This document shows positions 49,084 to 60,558 of a stretch of DNA of 64,000 nucleotides, piece by piece. Each line of letters opens with the position of its first letter. The stretch's first letter is position 1. This DNA comes from Gongronella butleri (Eukaryota; Mucoromycota; Mucoromycetes; Mucorales; Cunninghamellaceae): the NCBI GenBank assembly GCA_025201375.1, contig JAIWZP010000003.1, positions 124,001-188,000 of the forward strand. The letters run 5' to 3'. The translations under genes and the position numbers were made by a program. Below the pieces are notes generated by a model. It had not been told where the DNA came from and did no database searches. It worked only from the letters and a program-made list of their open reading frames with translations.

Positions 49084-51158
49084 TACAAGGCTGGCCGCCA
49101 AAAAGAGGAAGAGAACCAAGCATAGCTATAAGGAAGAATCAACTTCATCTTTCTCATCCGAAGACAGTGACGAAGGAAACATAACATTAGCCAATAAATG
49201 GACAAATGGATTGACTAAACTAATGCATATCATCATCAAATCAGAACAAGTGAACATCTGTAGGAATAATGCGATCGTTGATCAAATAAAGACTTGTATA
49301 CTTTTTGGCATCTGCAATCTGTTCGAGCGCGTTCTAGACAAAGATCAATGCCATTAAGGTATTACTATAATGCCTGAGTTCTAATTAAATCGTTGATAAA
49401 TCCAGAAAATCCAAATCTCAACTTTCTCGCCAGCCACGGCCAATTGCCACGAAATTTTAACGGGAGGCTCTGCATCAATGGATTCACATTGGGTTGAAGT
49501 TTCGGAGCCGATGGATGTTTTGCCTTGGCTCAGTGACACACTGATTTTGTAATACCTTTATCTCAGCAAATAACCAGTAGTGCAATTCTGTTTTGACCAA
49601 AAAACGGGCAAGTGTCTCTACTTTGGCCTCCATTGATGAGTTCCGACATTACATTGTAAAGTTGGGTCGAAATTCAAGAAAAACGAAATTTGCCATTTTG
49701 CATTTTTAAATCGCTTGAAACTTTGCATAGTGCATCGTCCAGTAGAGATCAATTCAGGTTCCATTTAATCTATAAATCCACCTTATCAATTCTGAGAAAA
49801 TGGCAAAAAGGTACACTTTGTTTAATCGTGAATAGCTCGTAAAATACACAGGCAATGTCAATGAAACTTTTCTCAGGGATGCATTAAATGGGTGGCCAGA
49901 GGGTGCCAAAGATTTGAGGCAATCCACTTGATAATTAGTGAGAAATTGTCAAGTTGGCAAAATCCAGTCTATCAAGGACAGCTTTTGAATGAGTACTCCA
50001 AATGATTTAAAACTGGTATACCGAGTTGGCCATGCCTAGGCACAAATATCATCAAAATAATTCCACAAATTAATCTGCTCAATCTTGGGATAATTGTATT
50101 TTAGAACAACTTTAATAATTGCACGGCACTCTTGTTCCATTGCCTCTATGATGCTCAAATTTGGGGTGATGTACAAGATGAATACGGAGCACAATCAAAC
50201 AAGTTTTCAGGCTGCTTGGATCTGTCTAAAATTAACGGGAATAAAAGATCTATCACAGCTGACTATTTGAAAATGCAAAATTTCATGATCGAACTAACGA
50301 ATGGTCAAGATCTTTTGGAAATACAGTAATGAGCAGCTGATGGCGGCACACCACACACCAGTGCGAACCGGTGTCAAGTCATTTAGAGCATTCAACGTTT
50401 TCGAATTGCAATTTACGCGACAGCGGCCAAAAAAGCGTGTCAGACGCGACAAAAGCGCGTCGAAAAGCATGTCAGTTGTTTCAATGACTTGAAGACGCGT
50501 CAAGGGTGATTTAGAAGCGCGACAAACGCGCTCAAGGAGTCTGCTTACTGATCTAAGACAGCAAATATCTCAAAATTGTGCTTTTGTCGTGTCCCTGTGT
50601 CGTCGTAGTAAGCCATCAGCCTCGGCAGAAATATTGCGCAGCTTAGATAGCGTGCTGTGCCATGCCAGAAATAATCATTGAATTGGTACTATACACGTGG
50701 GTGCGCGAAAAAAAAGAAAATATCAACGGATTGCGCAGTGATGTGCACAAATCAGACCGGTTACTAAGGCGCATCCGGTGGCACTGGATTACAACGATGA
50801 CGGCGCACCAGATGGTAGTTGCTGGATTGTCAAGGAAAACGAAATGAAGCTATCAAAACGAATGATTTTTATTTTTTTTCAAAAACAGTCTATACATTGC
50901 CGTTGGTGTGTACAATTGGAAGGAGGAGAAAGACGCGCGACGGTCAAGTGGCACGCGCGATCCATTGGATGGGTGAAGGGGGGATCAAAGTGGCAAAGGA
51001 AACGCGTGGCCATTGACCGCGACACGCGAATTGGTGGCATGATGATGGAAGCGGAAGAGAGAGAGAGAAAAAGAGACGAGAGGGATATGAGTAAAAAAAA
51101 AAAAAAAGCGAGCATGAGGGGGGGAAAAAAGAGTGAAAAAGAAAGACGAGATGCAAAT
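49084..51158. repeat. AT-rich island, decayed repeats, no firm gene
   Basis: A plus-strand frame is open from about 49020 to 49357 (basic KKRKRTK, acidic SSEDSDEG) but has no usable ATG and overlaps the secreted gene in another frame. The region 49390-49960 carries degenerate phrases like TGAAACTTT...GCAT. The segment 50405-50530 is the family B partner of 47055-47165. The plus-strand frame around 50760-50860 reads like coding (ALDYNDDGAPDGSCW) but cannot be tied to a gene. Confidence 0.45.
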
Positions 51159-52060
51159 CTATTCCAGAGTGACGGTGGCGCCGACGGATTCCAAAGCCTT
51201 CTTCATCTTCTCGGCATCCTCCTTGTTCAGGGACTCCTTCAAGACCTTGGGTACACTCTCGACAAACTTCTTGGCCTCAACGAGGTTCAGACCAGCAAGG
51301 TTCTTGACCTCACGGATGACCTTGGCCTTGGCCGTGGCATCGACCTTGTCGATCTTGAGGTTGAACTCGGTCTTTTCGGCAGGCTTCTCCTCCTCAGCAG
51401 GCGCAGCGCCACCGCCAGGAGCAGCAGCCATGGGCATACCAACAGGCATCGCAATGTCCGTGATGTTCAGGCGCGTCTAAAGAATCAAAAATCGCGTCAA
51501 TTGACCATGAATCGTTTTCCTTTGGGCCATTTGTCGTGCCAATAGATGCCAATGACTCCGTTTTGGGCACGCAATGGACAAGATCGCGATCGAGAAAAAA
51601 AACGCTTACCTTGAGCTGCGAGACCAGCTCGGAGGTCTGCAACAACGTCAAACCCTCGATTTGATCGACAATGGCGGCGATCTTGGGGTCGACGGCGGCG
51701 TCACTGCCGGGGGTGGGCAGGGGCTCAGTCGTGTAGCGGCGCATCAACGAGGGCATGGCGACAGCAGGCAGACTGAGGAAGGAAAAAAAAATAAAAAAAG
51801 CGAAAAAATCATGAATGAACGAGTTTTAATGGCATTGTCGTGCAATGGACACGTTGGCGCGGTCTTTTTCGTGCGGCCTAGGGCTGGTGTGCAAAGCAGA
51901 TCTACTAGGTGCTTACCGAGCGGCTTGTCGAGACACGACTTGCGTGGCAGTGAAGACCTTGGGGCTGAAACGAAGCTGAAAAATGGGGAAAACAGTGAGT
52001 ATAAGGCGAATTGGTGTCATTTGGGACGCAAGGCGCCCGTTTCAATAGGCGGGTTACCAT
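51159..52060 (-). CDS. MRPL12: Mitochondrial ribosomal protein bL12m
   Basis: Exons 52060-52058 (the ATG alone), 51975-51917, 51772-51610 and 51476-51159 give 180 aa. It forms the L12 stalk of the mitochondrial large subunit and recruits translation GTPases. The N-terminus (MLRFSPKVFTATQVVSRQAAR) is an Arg/Ser-rich import presequence. The N-terminal dimerisation part includes DPKIAAIVDQIEGLTLLQTSELVSQLK. An Ala/Pro/Gly hinge follows (MAAAPGGGAAPAEEEKPAEKT), then the C-terminal domain with EFNLKIDKVDATAKAKVIREVKNLAGLNLVEAKKFVES, very close to bacterial L7/L12. Reading through intron 1 from the same ATG fails, so the start codon must be spliced to exon 2. Confidence 0.93.
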
Positions 52061-52249
52061 TGCGACAGGAGAATGTATAGAGTAGAAAGGAAGAAAAAAA
52101 AGAGAAAGAGAAGGGGGGTGGAGAAGGAAAACAGCAGGGATTCAAAAAAAATAACAGGCCAACTCAGACTTGGGTGGCGGGGCGGCAAAAGAAGGTCCGA
52201 TGCCAGTCGAATTGGCCATTGCCCCGGCCCCATGGTGGCTTTGCTTCAG

Positions 52250-52286
<37 letters not shown>

Positions 52287-52420
52287 CTGTCATTTTAATC
52301 CATTGCATGAATCCTGCAACTTTTTTTCCATGGTGGCACAAGAACAAGAAAAAAGGGTGATATACGGCATTTATTGTTAAATTTCCCTAGAAAAAAAAAA
52401 TGAGAAGGAGCCCCAATGGC
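52061..52420. repeat. Intergenic with CA microsatellite
   Basis: A (CA)n run of about 14 units lies at 52251-52279. The rest is the MRPL12 upstream region and the NOT3 3' flank, both minus strand. No gene was seen. Confidence 0.75.
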
Positions 52421-53287
52421 TTAGGCCTCTTCCAGGAATCGATATTCAAACCTGCAAATATAAAAAAAGAAGGATCAGTGCCATCATGAACGTGATTTTG
52501 AGCTGAATTGAGCCAATTGGGCGCATGCTGCTTACTTAAAGTCGGTCTTCTTCCGCTGGCACCACGCACCCTCGTAGTCAAAGTAGATGTACGTGCCCTG
52601 CTCATAGTCCTCGGTGATGGTCTTGGGCTCCTCATGTCGCTGGAACCATGTCAAGTACTTTTTGTGGAATCGCCACGAATGCTTCTTGAGTTCTTTGGCT
52701 GCCAGGTACCTAGAAAAAAACAAAAGACGCGTCAGTTAACGACCGAGGAACGTGTGAGTCGCAGGTGGGGTGGGGGGCATGACATACTGCTGATAAGTGC
52801 CCTGTCGGTAGTAAAAGATGTAAAACAGCGCGTCCATATCGAACTTTTCAAACAAAGCCGGGTTTTCAAAGATGCCTAGCGGCTGCTGAGGGTAGTAGTT
52901 GGGTGTGGGATGCGGGTTCTTGGGCTGATAAATCTTGGGTCTGCGAAAAAAAAGAAAAAAAAACGTTCGTATGAGTGGAATTGCGGCATAAAAGAGACAA
53001 TGAAACCAAGAAACGCGTCGTGTCGCGTTGCGTCGCATTGGCGGTGCTCATACCGTTCAGAATCGATCAAGTCTGGCACGTGCTGTAAGCTGGCGTCGAG
53101 CATTTGGTGAGTGTAAAGCTTGTCATCCTTGCCGGCACGGGCCTTGACAGCCTCAAAGGACGAGGCCAGGTCCGCGAGCGACGAGGGCAGACGCGCCTCG
53201 GTCATCTCAGGCAGCTGGCCCACATGCAAGTCCAATGGCTAAGAGAGAAAAAAATGGCCATTGTCAGTGGATTTGTACTTTTTTTTC

Positions 53288-53329
<42 letters not shown>

Positions 53330-54998
53330 GTTTCTTACGCTTTTTCCAGAAAAGTGGGAGGATAACATGGATGGCGAGTCAGATGTGGAGGAGGCGTCCG
53401 TGGACTTCGGCTTTGCCTGGTCGATGATCTTGGGCGGCTCGACCCACGCGGAGGGAACGGAGGCATCTGACTTCTTTTCGTGGCCAACGGCGGCAGCAGC
53501 AGCAGCTGCGGCAGCAGCTTGGGCGTACTTGAGGCCGGGGACGGCAGCTGGGGTCGAGGCGCTGGAGGGGGACGCTGCAGCAGGCTCTTTTGTCTTGGGG
53601 ATGTCGGCAAAAGTGGTGGAGGAAGGTATGGAGGGCGTTGTGACCGACGATTTCACAGGACTGCTGCTGGCGGACGGCTTGGTTTCTACAGAAAAAGAAA
53701 AAAAATAGAAGAAAAATGAGCACATGTCGCAGATAACCCTCTTTTTTTTGTCGTTTTTTGCTCAATTGTCCGTTTCTTTTTGTCTCCAGCAGATTTTTTC
53801 ATTTTTTTGTTTGCCTTACCTGCTTGTGGACTTGCTTTTGAAGAGCTGACTTGTGCACTGGATGACAGTAGCGGTGACTGTTGCGCAAAAAAATAAGAAA
53901 AAAAAGGCAAAATGTGAGTTTGAGACGAAGTGAGAAGCACAATGACACCAATTACATCGTCGTCCTTGTCCTTGGCTTTCTTGGCTAGCTTTTCGTCTTC
54001 CTTCTCCTTGAGAGCAGCTGAAAGAATAAAGAGAAAAAAAGTGGGATAAGCGCGCTAAAACAAGGATTAAATGCGAAATCGCGGATTTACCTTCTGCATG
54101 ATACTCGTCTGTTCGGATGTTGTACATCTCCTCCTCGTCTTCCAGGCCCAGATCTTCATAAATGAACTCGTCCTCCTCAAAGTCTGGCTCTTGATTGCAT
54201 TCAATGTAATATTGGACGTCCTCTTTGATCTCCATGACCCTTTCGGGCTCGAGATGGTCGTTTTCGAGAAGGCGGAGCATGAGTTCAAGCCTGTTGATGT
54301 GATGACGATTGCGTTCGCAGAGGTGTTCGATCTCGCCGACACGTTCCTGGCGGGCGTGATCCTTTTTCCCCTTCCGTGAGCCGCTTTGGAGAGTCTCGAG
54401 CTCGAATTCGACGGTTTCAATCTGGCGCGATAGCTCGTCGACCATATTGGAGATCCAATCGCATGCGTCATTCTTTTCTTTCTCCTTGGGATCCATCATC
54501 TCTTTCTTCGCTAGCCCTTCTTTGGAGAATGCTTTGGTCTTCATCTCTTTTTCAATGGCCTTGAACCGCTCCATCTGCGACTCAATCAGCTTGCGGTTGT
54601 CCACGAGCGCACGCTTGTCCTTGATTTCGTTTGAGCTGATCCATGTTTTGATCTGGTCGCGCAATCGCTGCAGCTTCTTGATCTCCTTTTTCAGGTCTTG
54701 CTCGTATTTTTCCTTTTGGTTCACATTGTTCGCCGTCTGGATCTTGTCAAAGATCGACTCGAACGTCTCGACGCCCTCGCCAACCTTTTTCAAGACGCGA
54801 TCAATCTCGGCTAGAATGGAAAAAAAAAAAAACGAAAGAAAACAAACGGGATGAGCTCGTTTCGTTCCCACACATACACCTCTAGATGGAAATAGTGCTT
54901 TTGGTGTCGCTTCTTTTGCGTGTTTTTTATGATGCTCGCGATGATTTTTCATTCTTAAATAGTGACAGGCACTTACTTTGTAGCTTTTTCATCGCCAT
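52421..54998 (-). CDS. NOT3: CCR4-NOT complex subunit NOT3/NOT5
   Basis: Nine exons: 54998-54977, 54810-54091, 54017-53956, 53877-53820, 53685-53339, 53238-53054, 52940-52788, 52709-52536, 52451-52421. Total 583 aa. It is part of the CCR4-NOT deadenylase, which shortens mRNA tails and senses slow codons on ribosomes. The N-terminal Not3 domain (about 1-240) is strongly conserved: [67 protein letters not shown] Ser/Pro/Ala-rich linker with a poly-Ala run spans about 270-400. The C-terminal NOT box (about 465-583) has [35 protein letters not shown] and the terminal FEYRFLEEA. An out-of-frame ATG lies 7 bp upstream at 55005. Intron 5 contains a run of 40 T. Confidence 0.95.
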
Positions 54999-55217
54999 AT
55001 TGCATAAAATGAGGTTTTGTCTAGCAAAGGGAACAATGAACAAAGAGAAAGAAGAAGACTGAGGAAGTAGAAAGAGACCGGCGAACAAACAACAACGATT
55101 TTGAAACGCCGACGGGGTCGTCACTCTGGTTTTTTTTTTTTTCAAACTAAAAAAGGCTTTTTTTCCCTTCTGCCCTTTTTTTTTTCTTTCTCTTTCCTTG
55201 ACCTTTTGTGTTGAATC
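54999..55217. promoter_or_regulatory. Bidirectional promoter region, NOT3 / SUP35
   Basis: Only 219 bp separate the start codons of divergent NOT3 (-) and eRF3 (+), so both promoters must share it. It is pyrimidine-rich on the SUP35 side. No clear TATA. Confidence 0.55.
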
Positions 55218-57646
55218 ATGTCGTTGAATCCTAAAGCCAACGAGTGGAAGCCCAACTTTGGTGCTCAAGCGTTTGTTCCCAACTTCCAGCCTGCTGCTGC
55301 GCCCGCTGCGCCTGCCGCTGCTCCCGCACCCAACGTCCCCAAGCCTGCTGCCCTTGCCGGCCCCGGTATGGCCCCAATTGTGCCAATTGTGCCTTTTCTT
55401 GCCTCTTGTCACCTTTTCCCTCGTCTTTTTGCTGACAAACCGCCCTTTTTTTCGTATTTTTATAGCCAAGGTCCTGAGTCTCGGTGGATCCAAGCCTGGT
55501 AAAGCGCTTTTTTGACCTGCCGGAGTCGCCTGCCGCAGATCTTTTCCCTCTTTTTGCTCATCTCTTGCTCTATTTTTTTTATGCACTAGCGGCGCCCAAG
55601 GAGGCCCCCAAGCCTGCTGCTGCTGCCCCCAAGGAAGAGGCCCCTAAGGAAGAGGCTCCCAAGGAAGAGGCTCCCAAGGAAGAGACCCCTAAACCCGCTG
55701 CTGCTCCCAAGGAAGAGGCCCCCAAGGCCGCGACGCCCAAGCCTGCAAAGGCCCCTGCCAACACGGCCGCGTCCAAGGCCGCCCTCGAAAAAACCAACGA
55801 GATCGCCGATGTCATTGCTGAAGACATCAATGCCGTCGACGACGAGGTCGTTGCCGATCTCTTTGGCAAGGAGCACATCAACGTTGTCTTCATGGGCCAC
55901 GTCGGTAAGCAATTGAGAGCCAAACAGCCAAATGGATGGCCAAAAATGGCCACTCGAGGGCAAAAAAACGGGCCATTGCATGCTTTTGGAAGTGATTGGA
56001 ATCGATTGGAACCCATTGGAGGCTATTGGAGGCCATTGGCCGCTCAGTTGGATGTTTTTCATGTGCACTGGATGCTCACAGACTGTTTTTGCAATAGATG
56101 CCGGCAAATCGACAATGGGCGGCAACATCCTCTATTTGACGGGAATGGTCGACAAGCGCACAATGGAAAAGTACGAAAAGGAAGCCAAGGATGCCGGTCG
56201 TGAATCCTGGTACCTGTCGTGGGCTCTCGACACCAACATCGAGGAGCGCGCCAAGGGTAAGACCGTCGAATGCGGTCGCGCTTACTTTGAGACCGACAAG
56301 CGCCGCTACACGATCCTCGACGCCCCTGGCCACAAGAACTACGTCCCCAGCATGATCAGCGGCGCGTCCCAGGCCGATGTTGGCGTCATGGTCATCTCGG
56401 CCCGTAAGGGTGAATTCGAAACCGGCTTTGAACGTGGCGGCCAGACCCGTGAACACACCATGCTCGCCAAGACCTCGGGCATCAGCAAGCTCATTGTCGT
56501 CATCAACAAGATGGACGACCCCACCGTCAAGTGGGACAAGGAGCGGTAAAACAAAAAAAAAATCGATAGAAAACGCAAAAAAAAGGGAAAAAAATACGTG
56601 TCGCGTCTCATTTGCGTTTTTTTTTCTTTTTCTTTCGCCAGATACGACGAGATCCTCGGCAAGTTCAACCCCTTCTTGAAGCAGACCGGCTTCAATCCCA
56701 AGAAGGACGTTGTCTATATGCCCGTTTCCGGCTTTACCGGTGCTAACCTAAAGGACCGATCCAAGGATTGCCCATGGTATGATGGTCCTTCCTTGCTCGA
56801 GTACCTCGATAGCATGAAGACCCTCGATCGCAAGATCAACGCCCCCTTGATGATTCCCATTGCCGAAAAGTACAAGGTAAATCATCTCATTTCACGCCCA
56901 AACACATCCATCTCATCTTTTTTGGCCGTTTTCATAGGACATGGGCACTATTATCGTCGGCAAGATCGAATCTGGCCATGTCAAGTGTGGCCAAAAGGTC
57001 ATCCTCATGCCTAACAAGGTATGACAGACGCGTATAAAAAAGGAAATCGCGCAACTGGCATCACTGACACGCTATTTTTGGCGATTTTTTTTTTTTTTGT
57101 AGCGAGCAACCGAAGTGACGGCCATCTACAATGAAACCGAGGAGGAGGTCGAGCAAGCCATGTGCGGTGACAATGTCCGCATCCGTCTCAAGGCTGTCGA
57201 AGATGATGTAAAACGCAGAAAAAATGCAGAAAATGGCGAAATCTGACCCCATTCACCTTTGTGTATAATAGGAAGTTTCTCCCGGCTTTGTGCTGTGTTC
57301 GGCCAAGAAGCCTGTCAAGACGGCGACGCAATTCGTTGCGCAATTGGCCGTTTTGGACCACAAGAACATCATTTGTGCCGGCTACACGGCTGTTTTGCAC
57401 GTTCACGCCGCCGCCGAGGAGATTACCCTCAGTGCGCTCATGCACTTGATTGACAAGAAGACAGGACGCAAGTCCAAGCGCCCTCCCCAGTTCGTCAAGC
57501 AAGGCCAGAGCGTCATTGTGCGCATCGAGACCGCCGGTCCCATATGTGTCGAGACCTTTGGCGATTATCCCCAACTCGGCCGCTTCACTCTGCGTGACGA
57601 GGGCAAGACCGTCGCCATCGGCAAGATTGTCAAGGTCCTCGAGTAA
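55218..57646 (+). CDS. SUP35: Translation termination factor eRF3
   Basis: Eight exons: 55218-55365, 55466-55498, 55590-55904, 56098-56545, 56642-56876, 56938-57018, 57103-57207, 57272-57646. Total 579 aa. It is the GTPase partner of eRF1 that releases finished peptides at stop codons. The N-terminus starts SLNPKANEWKPNFGAQAFVPN, the PAM2-like poly(A)-binding-protein-interacting motif. An Ala/Pro/Lys/Glu-rich stretch follows, with five PKEEA/PKEET repeats. The G domain starts near residue 160: GHVDAGKST split by intron 3, DAPGHKNYV and NKMDD. Beta-barrel domains 2 and 3 follow (FTGANLKDRS, GRFTLRDEGKTVAIGKIVKVLE). SWYLSWALDTNIEER separates it from EF-1alpha. There is no Gln/Asn-rich prion domain. 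Confidence 0.96.
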
Positions 57647-58812
57647 ATTGATAGACGAGTGTTGCTCCCTTTTTTTTTTGTTGTTTTTCCGACTTTTTAT
57701 GATTATCAAAGAGAAATAAAAAATAAAAAATAAAAATCCACACGCAACAGCACAAAAAAGGAATCACGACGCGTCAGTTGGTGTGCCTCAAAAGCCGATT
57801 TGGAATAAGCGCGATGACGAGTCCACTGCGCATTTCCCTATTCTTTATTTATTTTTCGGCTCGTTTGTCGCACGCGTACATGTTGCACAGCGCTAGGCGC
57901 GTGTCTCAATTGAATACATGGGTTCCAGAAGCGCTCATGGCAAGCGACAAGTCGTTTTCCTTTGCCATCTGAAATGAGCTAAAAATGCATGATTTAGATG
58001 TTTGTTTTGCAAAGCATCGCTCACTGCCGACTAGAACCTCCTTTTCATCTTTGAAGACAAGGAGTGATGCATTGCAGGAATCTCCATGGGCATTGGAAGT
58101 CATTGGAAGGCAAAACGAGGCGGGGACACCCAATGCCCTTGGCTTTGGTTCTTGCTGCCCCTGATTGTCTTCCTTTTTTGATCATTTCTGCTCAGCCATG
58201 AACCGCCGCAATAGGGAGAGGGAGCCGTACCAACGAGGTGCTGCAAGCTCGTCGTGCGCCATTTAGGCCGCTTATGTTGATAACATGCAAATGGACTAGC
58301 AAAAAAAGAAAGAAAACATCAAGAGACCGCGGAACGAGGGGAAAAATGTGGAGCAAAAAAAAAAAATCCAAACAAACGATGGACGTGCAAGGCATAAAAA
58401 GGGTATTTTGACAATAGCTAGGGAAGGCAAGGGCCTGAATTTGCATGTTTTCGGGTAATTGTTTGCGTTTGACGACTGGTCAGCATAAAGCATGGCCCAG
58501 GTCACGTGGATGAGCGATCCCGTTCATGGCCCCGTCGCACCAAGAGGAGGTGACAAATGCGACCGGTTGTGCCTCGACGAAAAAAGTGACACCAATGATG
58601 TCAAGGCAATTTTTGACTGGCCCACCCCGGGATCCTCCGAATCGTGGGGTTGGAATGACGGGCTTTAAGGCCGTGCGAAAAAAAGGAGGGCCGTCAAATA
58701 ATACACTCCAAAATTCATGCGACAAAAAAAGAAAAAATATGGGACTTTATTATTTTTCGTTGGAATACACAGAAAAGAACGGGGGGATGCTGGAGATGGA
58801 AGATCTTTTTTT
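57647..58812. other. Convergent intergenic between SUP35 and IDH, no gene seen
   Basis: SUP35 poly(A)-like AATAAA words lie at 57713-57730. An ACGCGT motif lies at 57769. Short open frames were checked and nothing was recognised. Confidence 0.45.
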
Positions 58813-60558
58813 TTACAACGACGAGCGCGCACGGATGGAGGCCAACTTGTCGGCAATTTGCTGCAAGAATTCTTCGGTGGTCGAGTAGTGCTCGCGCGTC
58901 ATCCTTTAAGAGTTTAAGAAAAAAAAAAAGGTGTGTGAGTCTTTTTGGAGCGTGGCAACTGCAACAGATCGTCTTAAAAAAAATCAATCAACACTTACTT
59001 CTTGCCATAAATGATCAGGGCCAAGTCCTTGGTCATGTGCTTGTCAACCTCAATGGTCTCAATGCACGCACGCTCCAAGTCTTGCGTGAATTGCTCCAAC
59101 TCGGGGTGGTTGTCCAACTTGGCACGGTGCAAAAGACCGCGGGTCCAAGCAAAGATCGAGGCAACAGGGTTGGTCGAAGTGGCATTGCCCTACAATGGCG
59201 AGAAAAAAAAAAAAAGAGAGAGCAAAATAAGTCCATTGCACGTCAATGGCGCGTCGCACGCGTTTTCTCCTCCTCTTTTGTGCTTTTTTTTCGCTTTACC
59301 TTTTGGTGTTCGCGGTAGTGGCGAGTGACGGTGCCGTGGGCAGCCTCAGCCTCGCAGGTCTTGCCATCGGGAGTGTAGAGGACCGAGGTCATGAGGCCGA
59401 GGGAACCATAGCCCTGGGCAATGATATCGGATTGGACGTCACCGTCATAGTTCTTGGTGGCCCAGATGAAGTTGCCGTTGGACTTGAGAGCCTGGGCAAC
59501 CATGTCATCAATGAGGCGGTGCTCGTACCAGATGCCAAGCTCCTCGAATTGGGTCTTGTATTGGGTCTGGTAGATTTCCTCAAAGATGTCCTTGAAGCGG
59601 CCGTCATACGCCTTGAGAATGGTGTTCTTGGTCGACAAGTACAAGGGGAACTTGCGCTGAATGGCGAGACGGAAGCACGCGTGCGCAAAGCCCTCAATGG
59701 ACTCATCCGTGTTGTACATGGCAAGACCAACACCGCCAGACTTTTCAAAATTGAACACCTCGAACTTTTTGGCATCCGAGCCATCAGCAGGAGTGTACAC
59801 AATCTCAAACTTGCCGGGGCCAGGAGCGACAAAGTCGGTGGCGCGGTACTAATGGGACAAAATCATGTCAATGGCACGTCCAATGGCCACTTTTTTCCTT
59901 ATTTTTTGATTTTTTGATTTTTTTTACCTGGTCACCGTGAGCGTGGCGGCCGATGATGATGGGGCCGGTCCAGCCAGGCACAAGACGGGGGAGCGTGTCG
60001 AGGATGATGGGCTCACGGAACACAGTGCCGTTCAAAATGTTGCGGAGCGTGCCATTGGGCGACTTCCACATCTTCTTCAGGTTGAATTCTAAACGCAAAG
60101 GAATGAGACCACCCGATTCAATTCCATTTGCACACGCAATTGCAAGGCACTTTTGCGCTCCAAATGTCGCTTTTCTTCTTTTTTCATATTTTTTCTCTCT
60201 TTTTTTTTTACCTTCGACACGAGCCTCATCGGGTGTGATGGTCGCGCACTTGATGCCAACATTGTACTTTTTGATGGCCTCGGCAGCATCCACGGTCACT
60301 TGATCGTCCGTCTATGCATCAAAAAGGAAAAAAGATTTAAGACAGCTGCATCATGATGTCAAAAATGCGGGGGCGGGGCAAGAATTGGGCGATTGAGCTT
60401 ACGGCATCACGGTTTTGCACGGACAAGTCATAGTACTTGATGTCGAGGTCAAGGTAGGGCAAGATCAACTTGTCCTTGATGGCTTGCCAGATGATGCGGG
60501 TCATCTCATCGCCATCCAAGTCAACAACAGGGTTCTTCACGACAATCTTGCCAGCCAT
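58813..60558 (-). CDS. IDH1: NADP-dependent isocitrate dehydrogenase, cytosolic type
   Basis: Six exons: 60558-60403, 60311-60212, 60088-59928, 59848-59300, 59189-58999, 58903-58813. Total 415 aa, the usual eukaryotic NADP-IDH length. It oxidises isocitrate to 2-oxoglutarate with NADP+ and Mn2+/Mg2+. Seen: [14 protein letters not shown], the substrate loop [29 protein letters not shown], the metal-binding [23 protein letters not shown], and [30 protein letters not shown] carrying the NADP-type HGTVTRHYR. The protein starts [12 protein letters not shown] with no mitochondrial presequence. It ends in RARSSL, which only weakly resembles a peroxisomal SKL signal, so a cytosolic location is favoured. 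Confidence 0.96.

Noticed and set aside
49020..49357. 110-codon plus-strand frame with KKRKRTK and SSEDSDEG
   Set aside because: Lacks an ATG at its start and overlaps the better-supported second exon of the secreted protein gene in another frame.
50132..50329. 65-codon plus-strand frame (DAQIWGDVQDEYGAQ...)
   Set aside because: No proper start codon and no recognisable homology; may be a fragment of a decayed element.
50742..50870. Plus-strand frame with DYNDDGAPDGSCW, resembling a calcium-binding or integrin-like motif
   Set aside because: No start, no acceptor and no continuation; it runs into an A/T tract. Not enough to call a gene.
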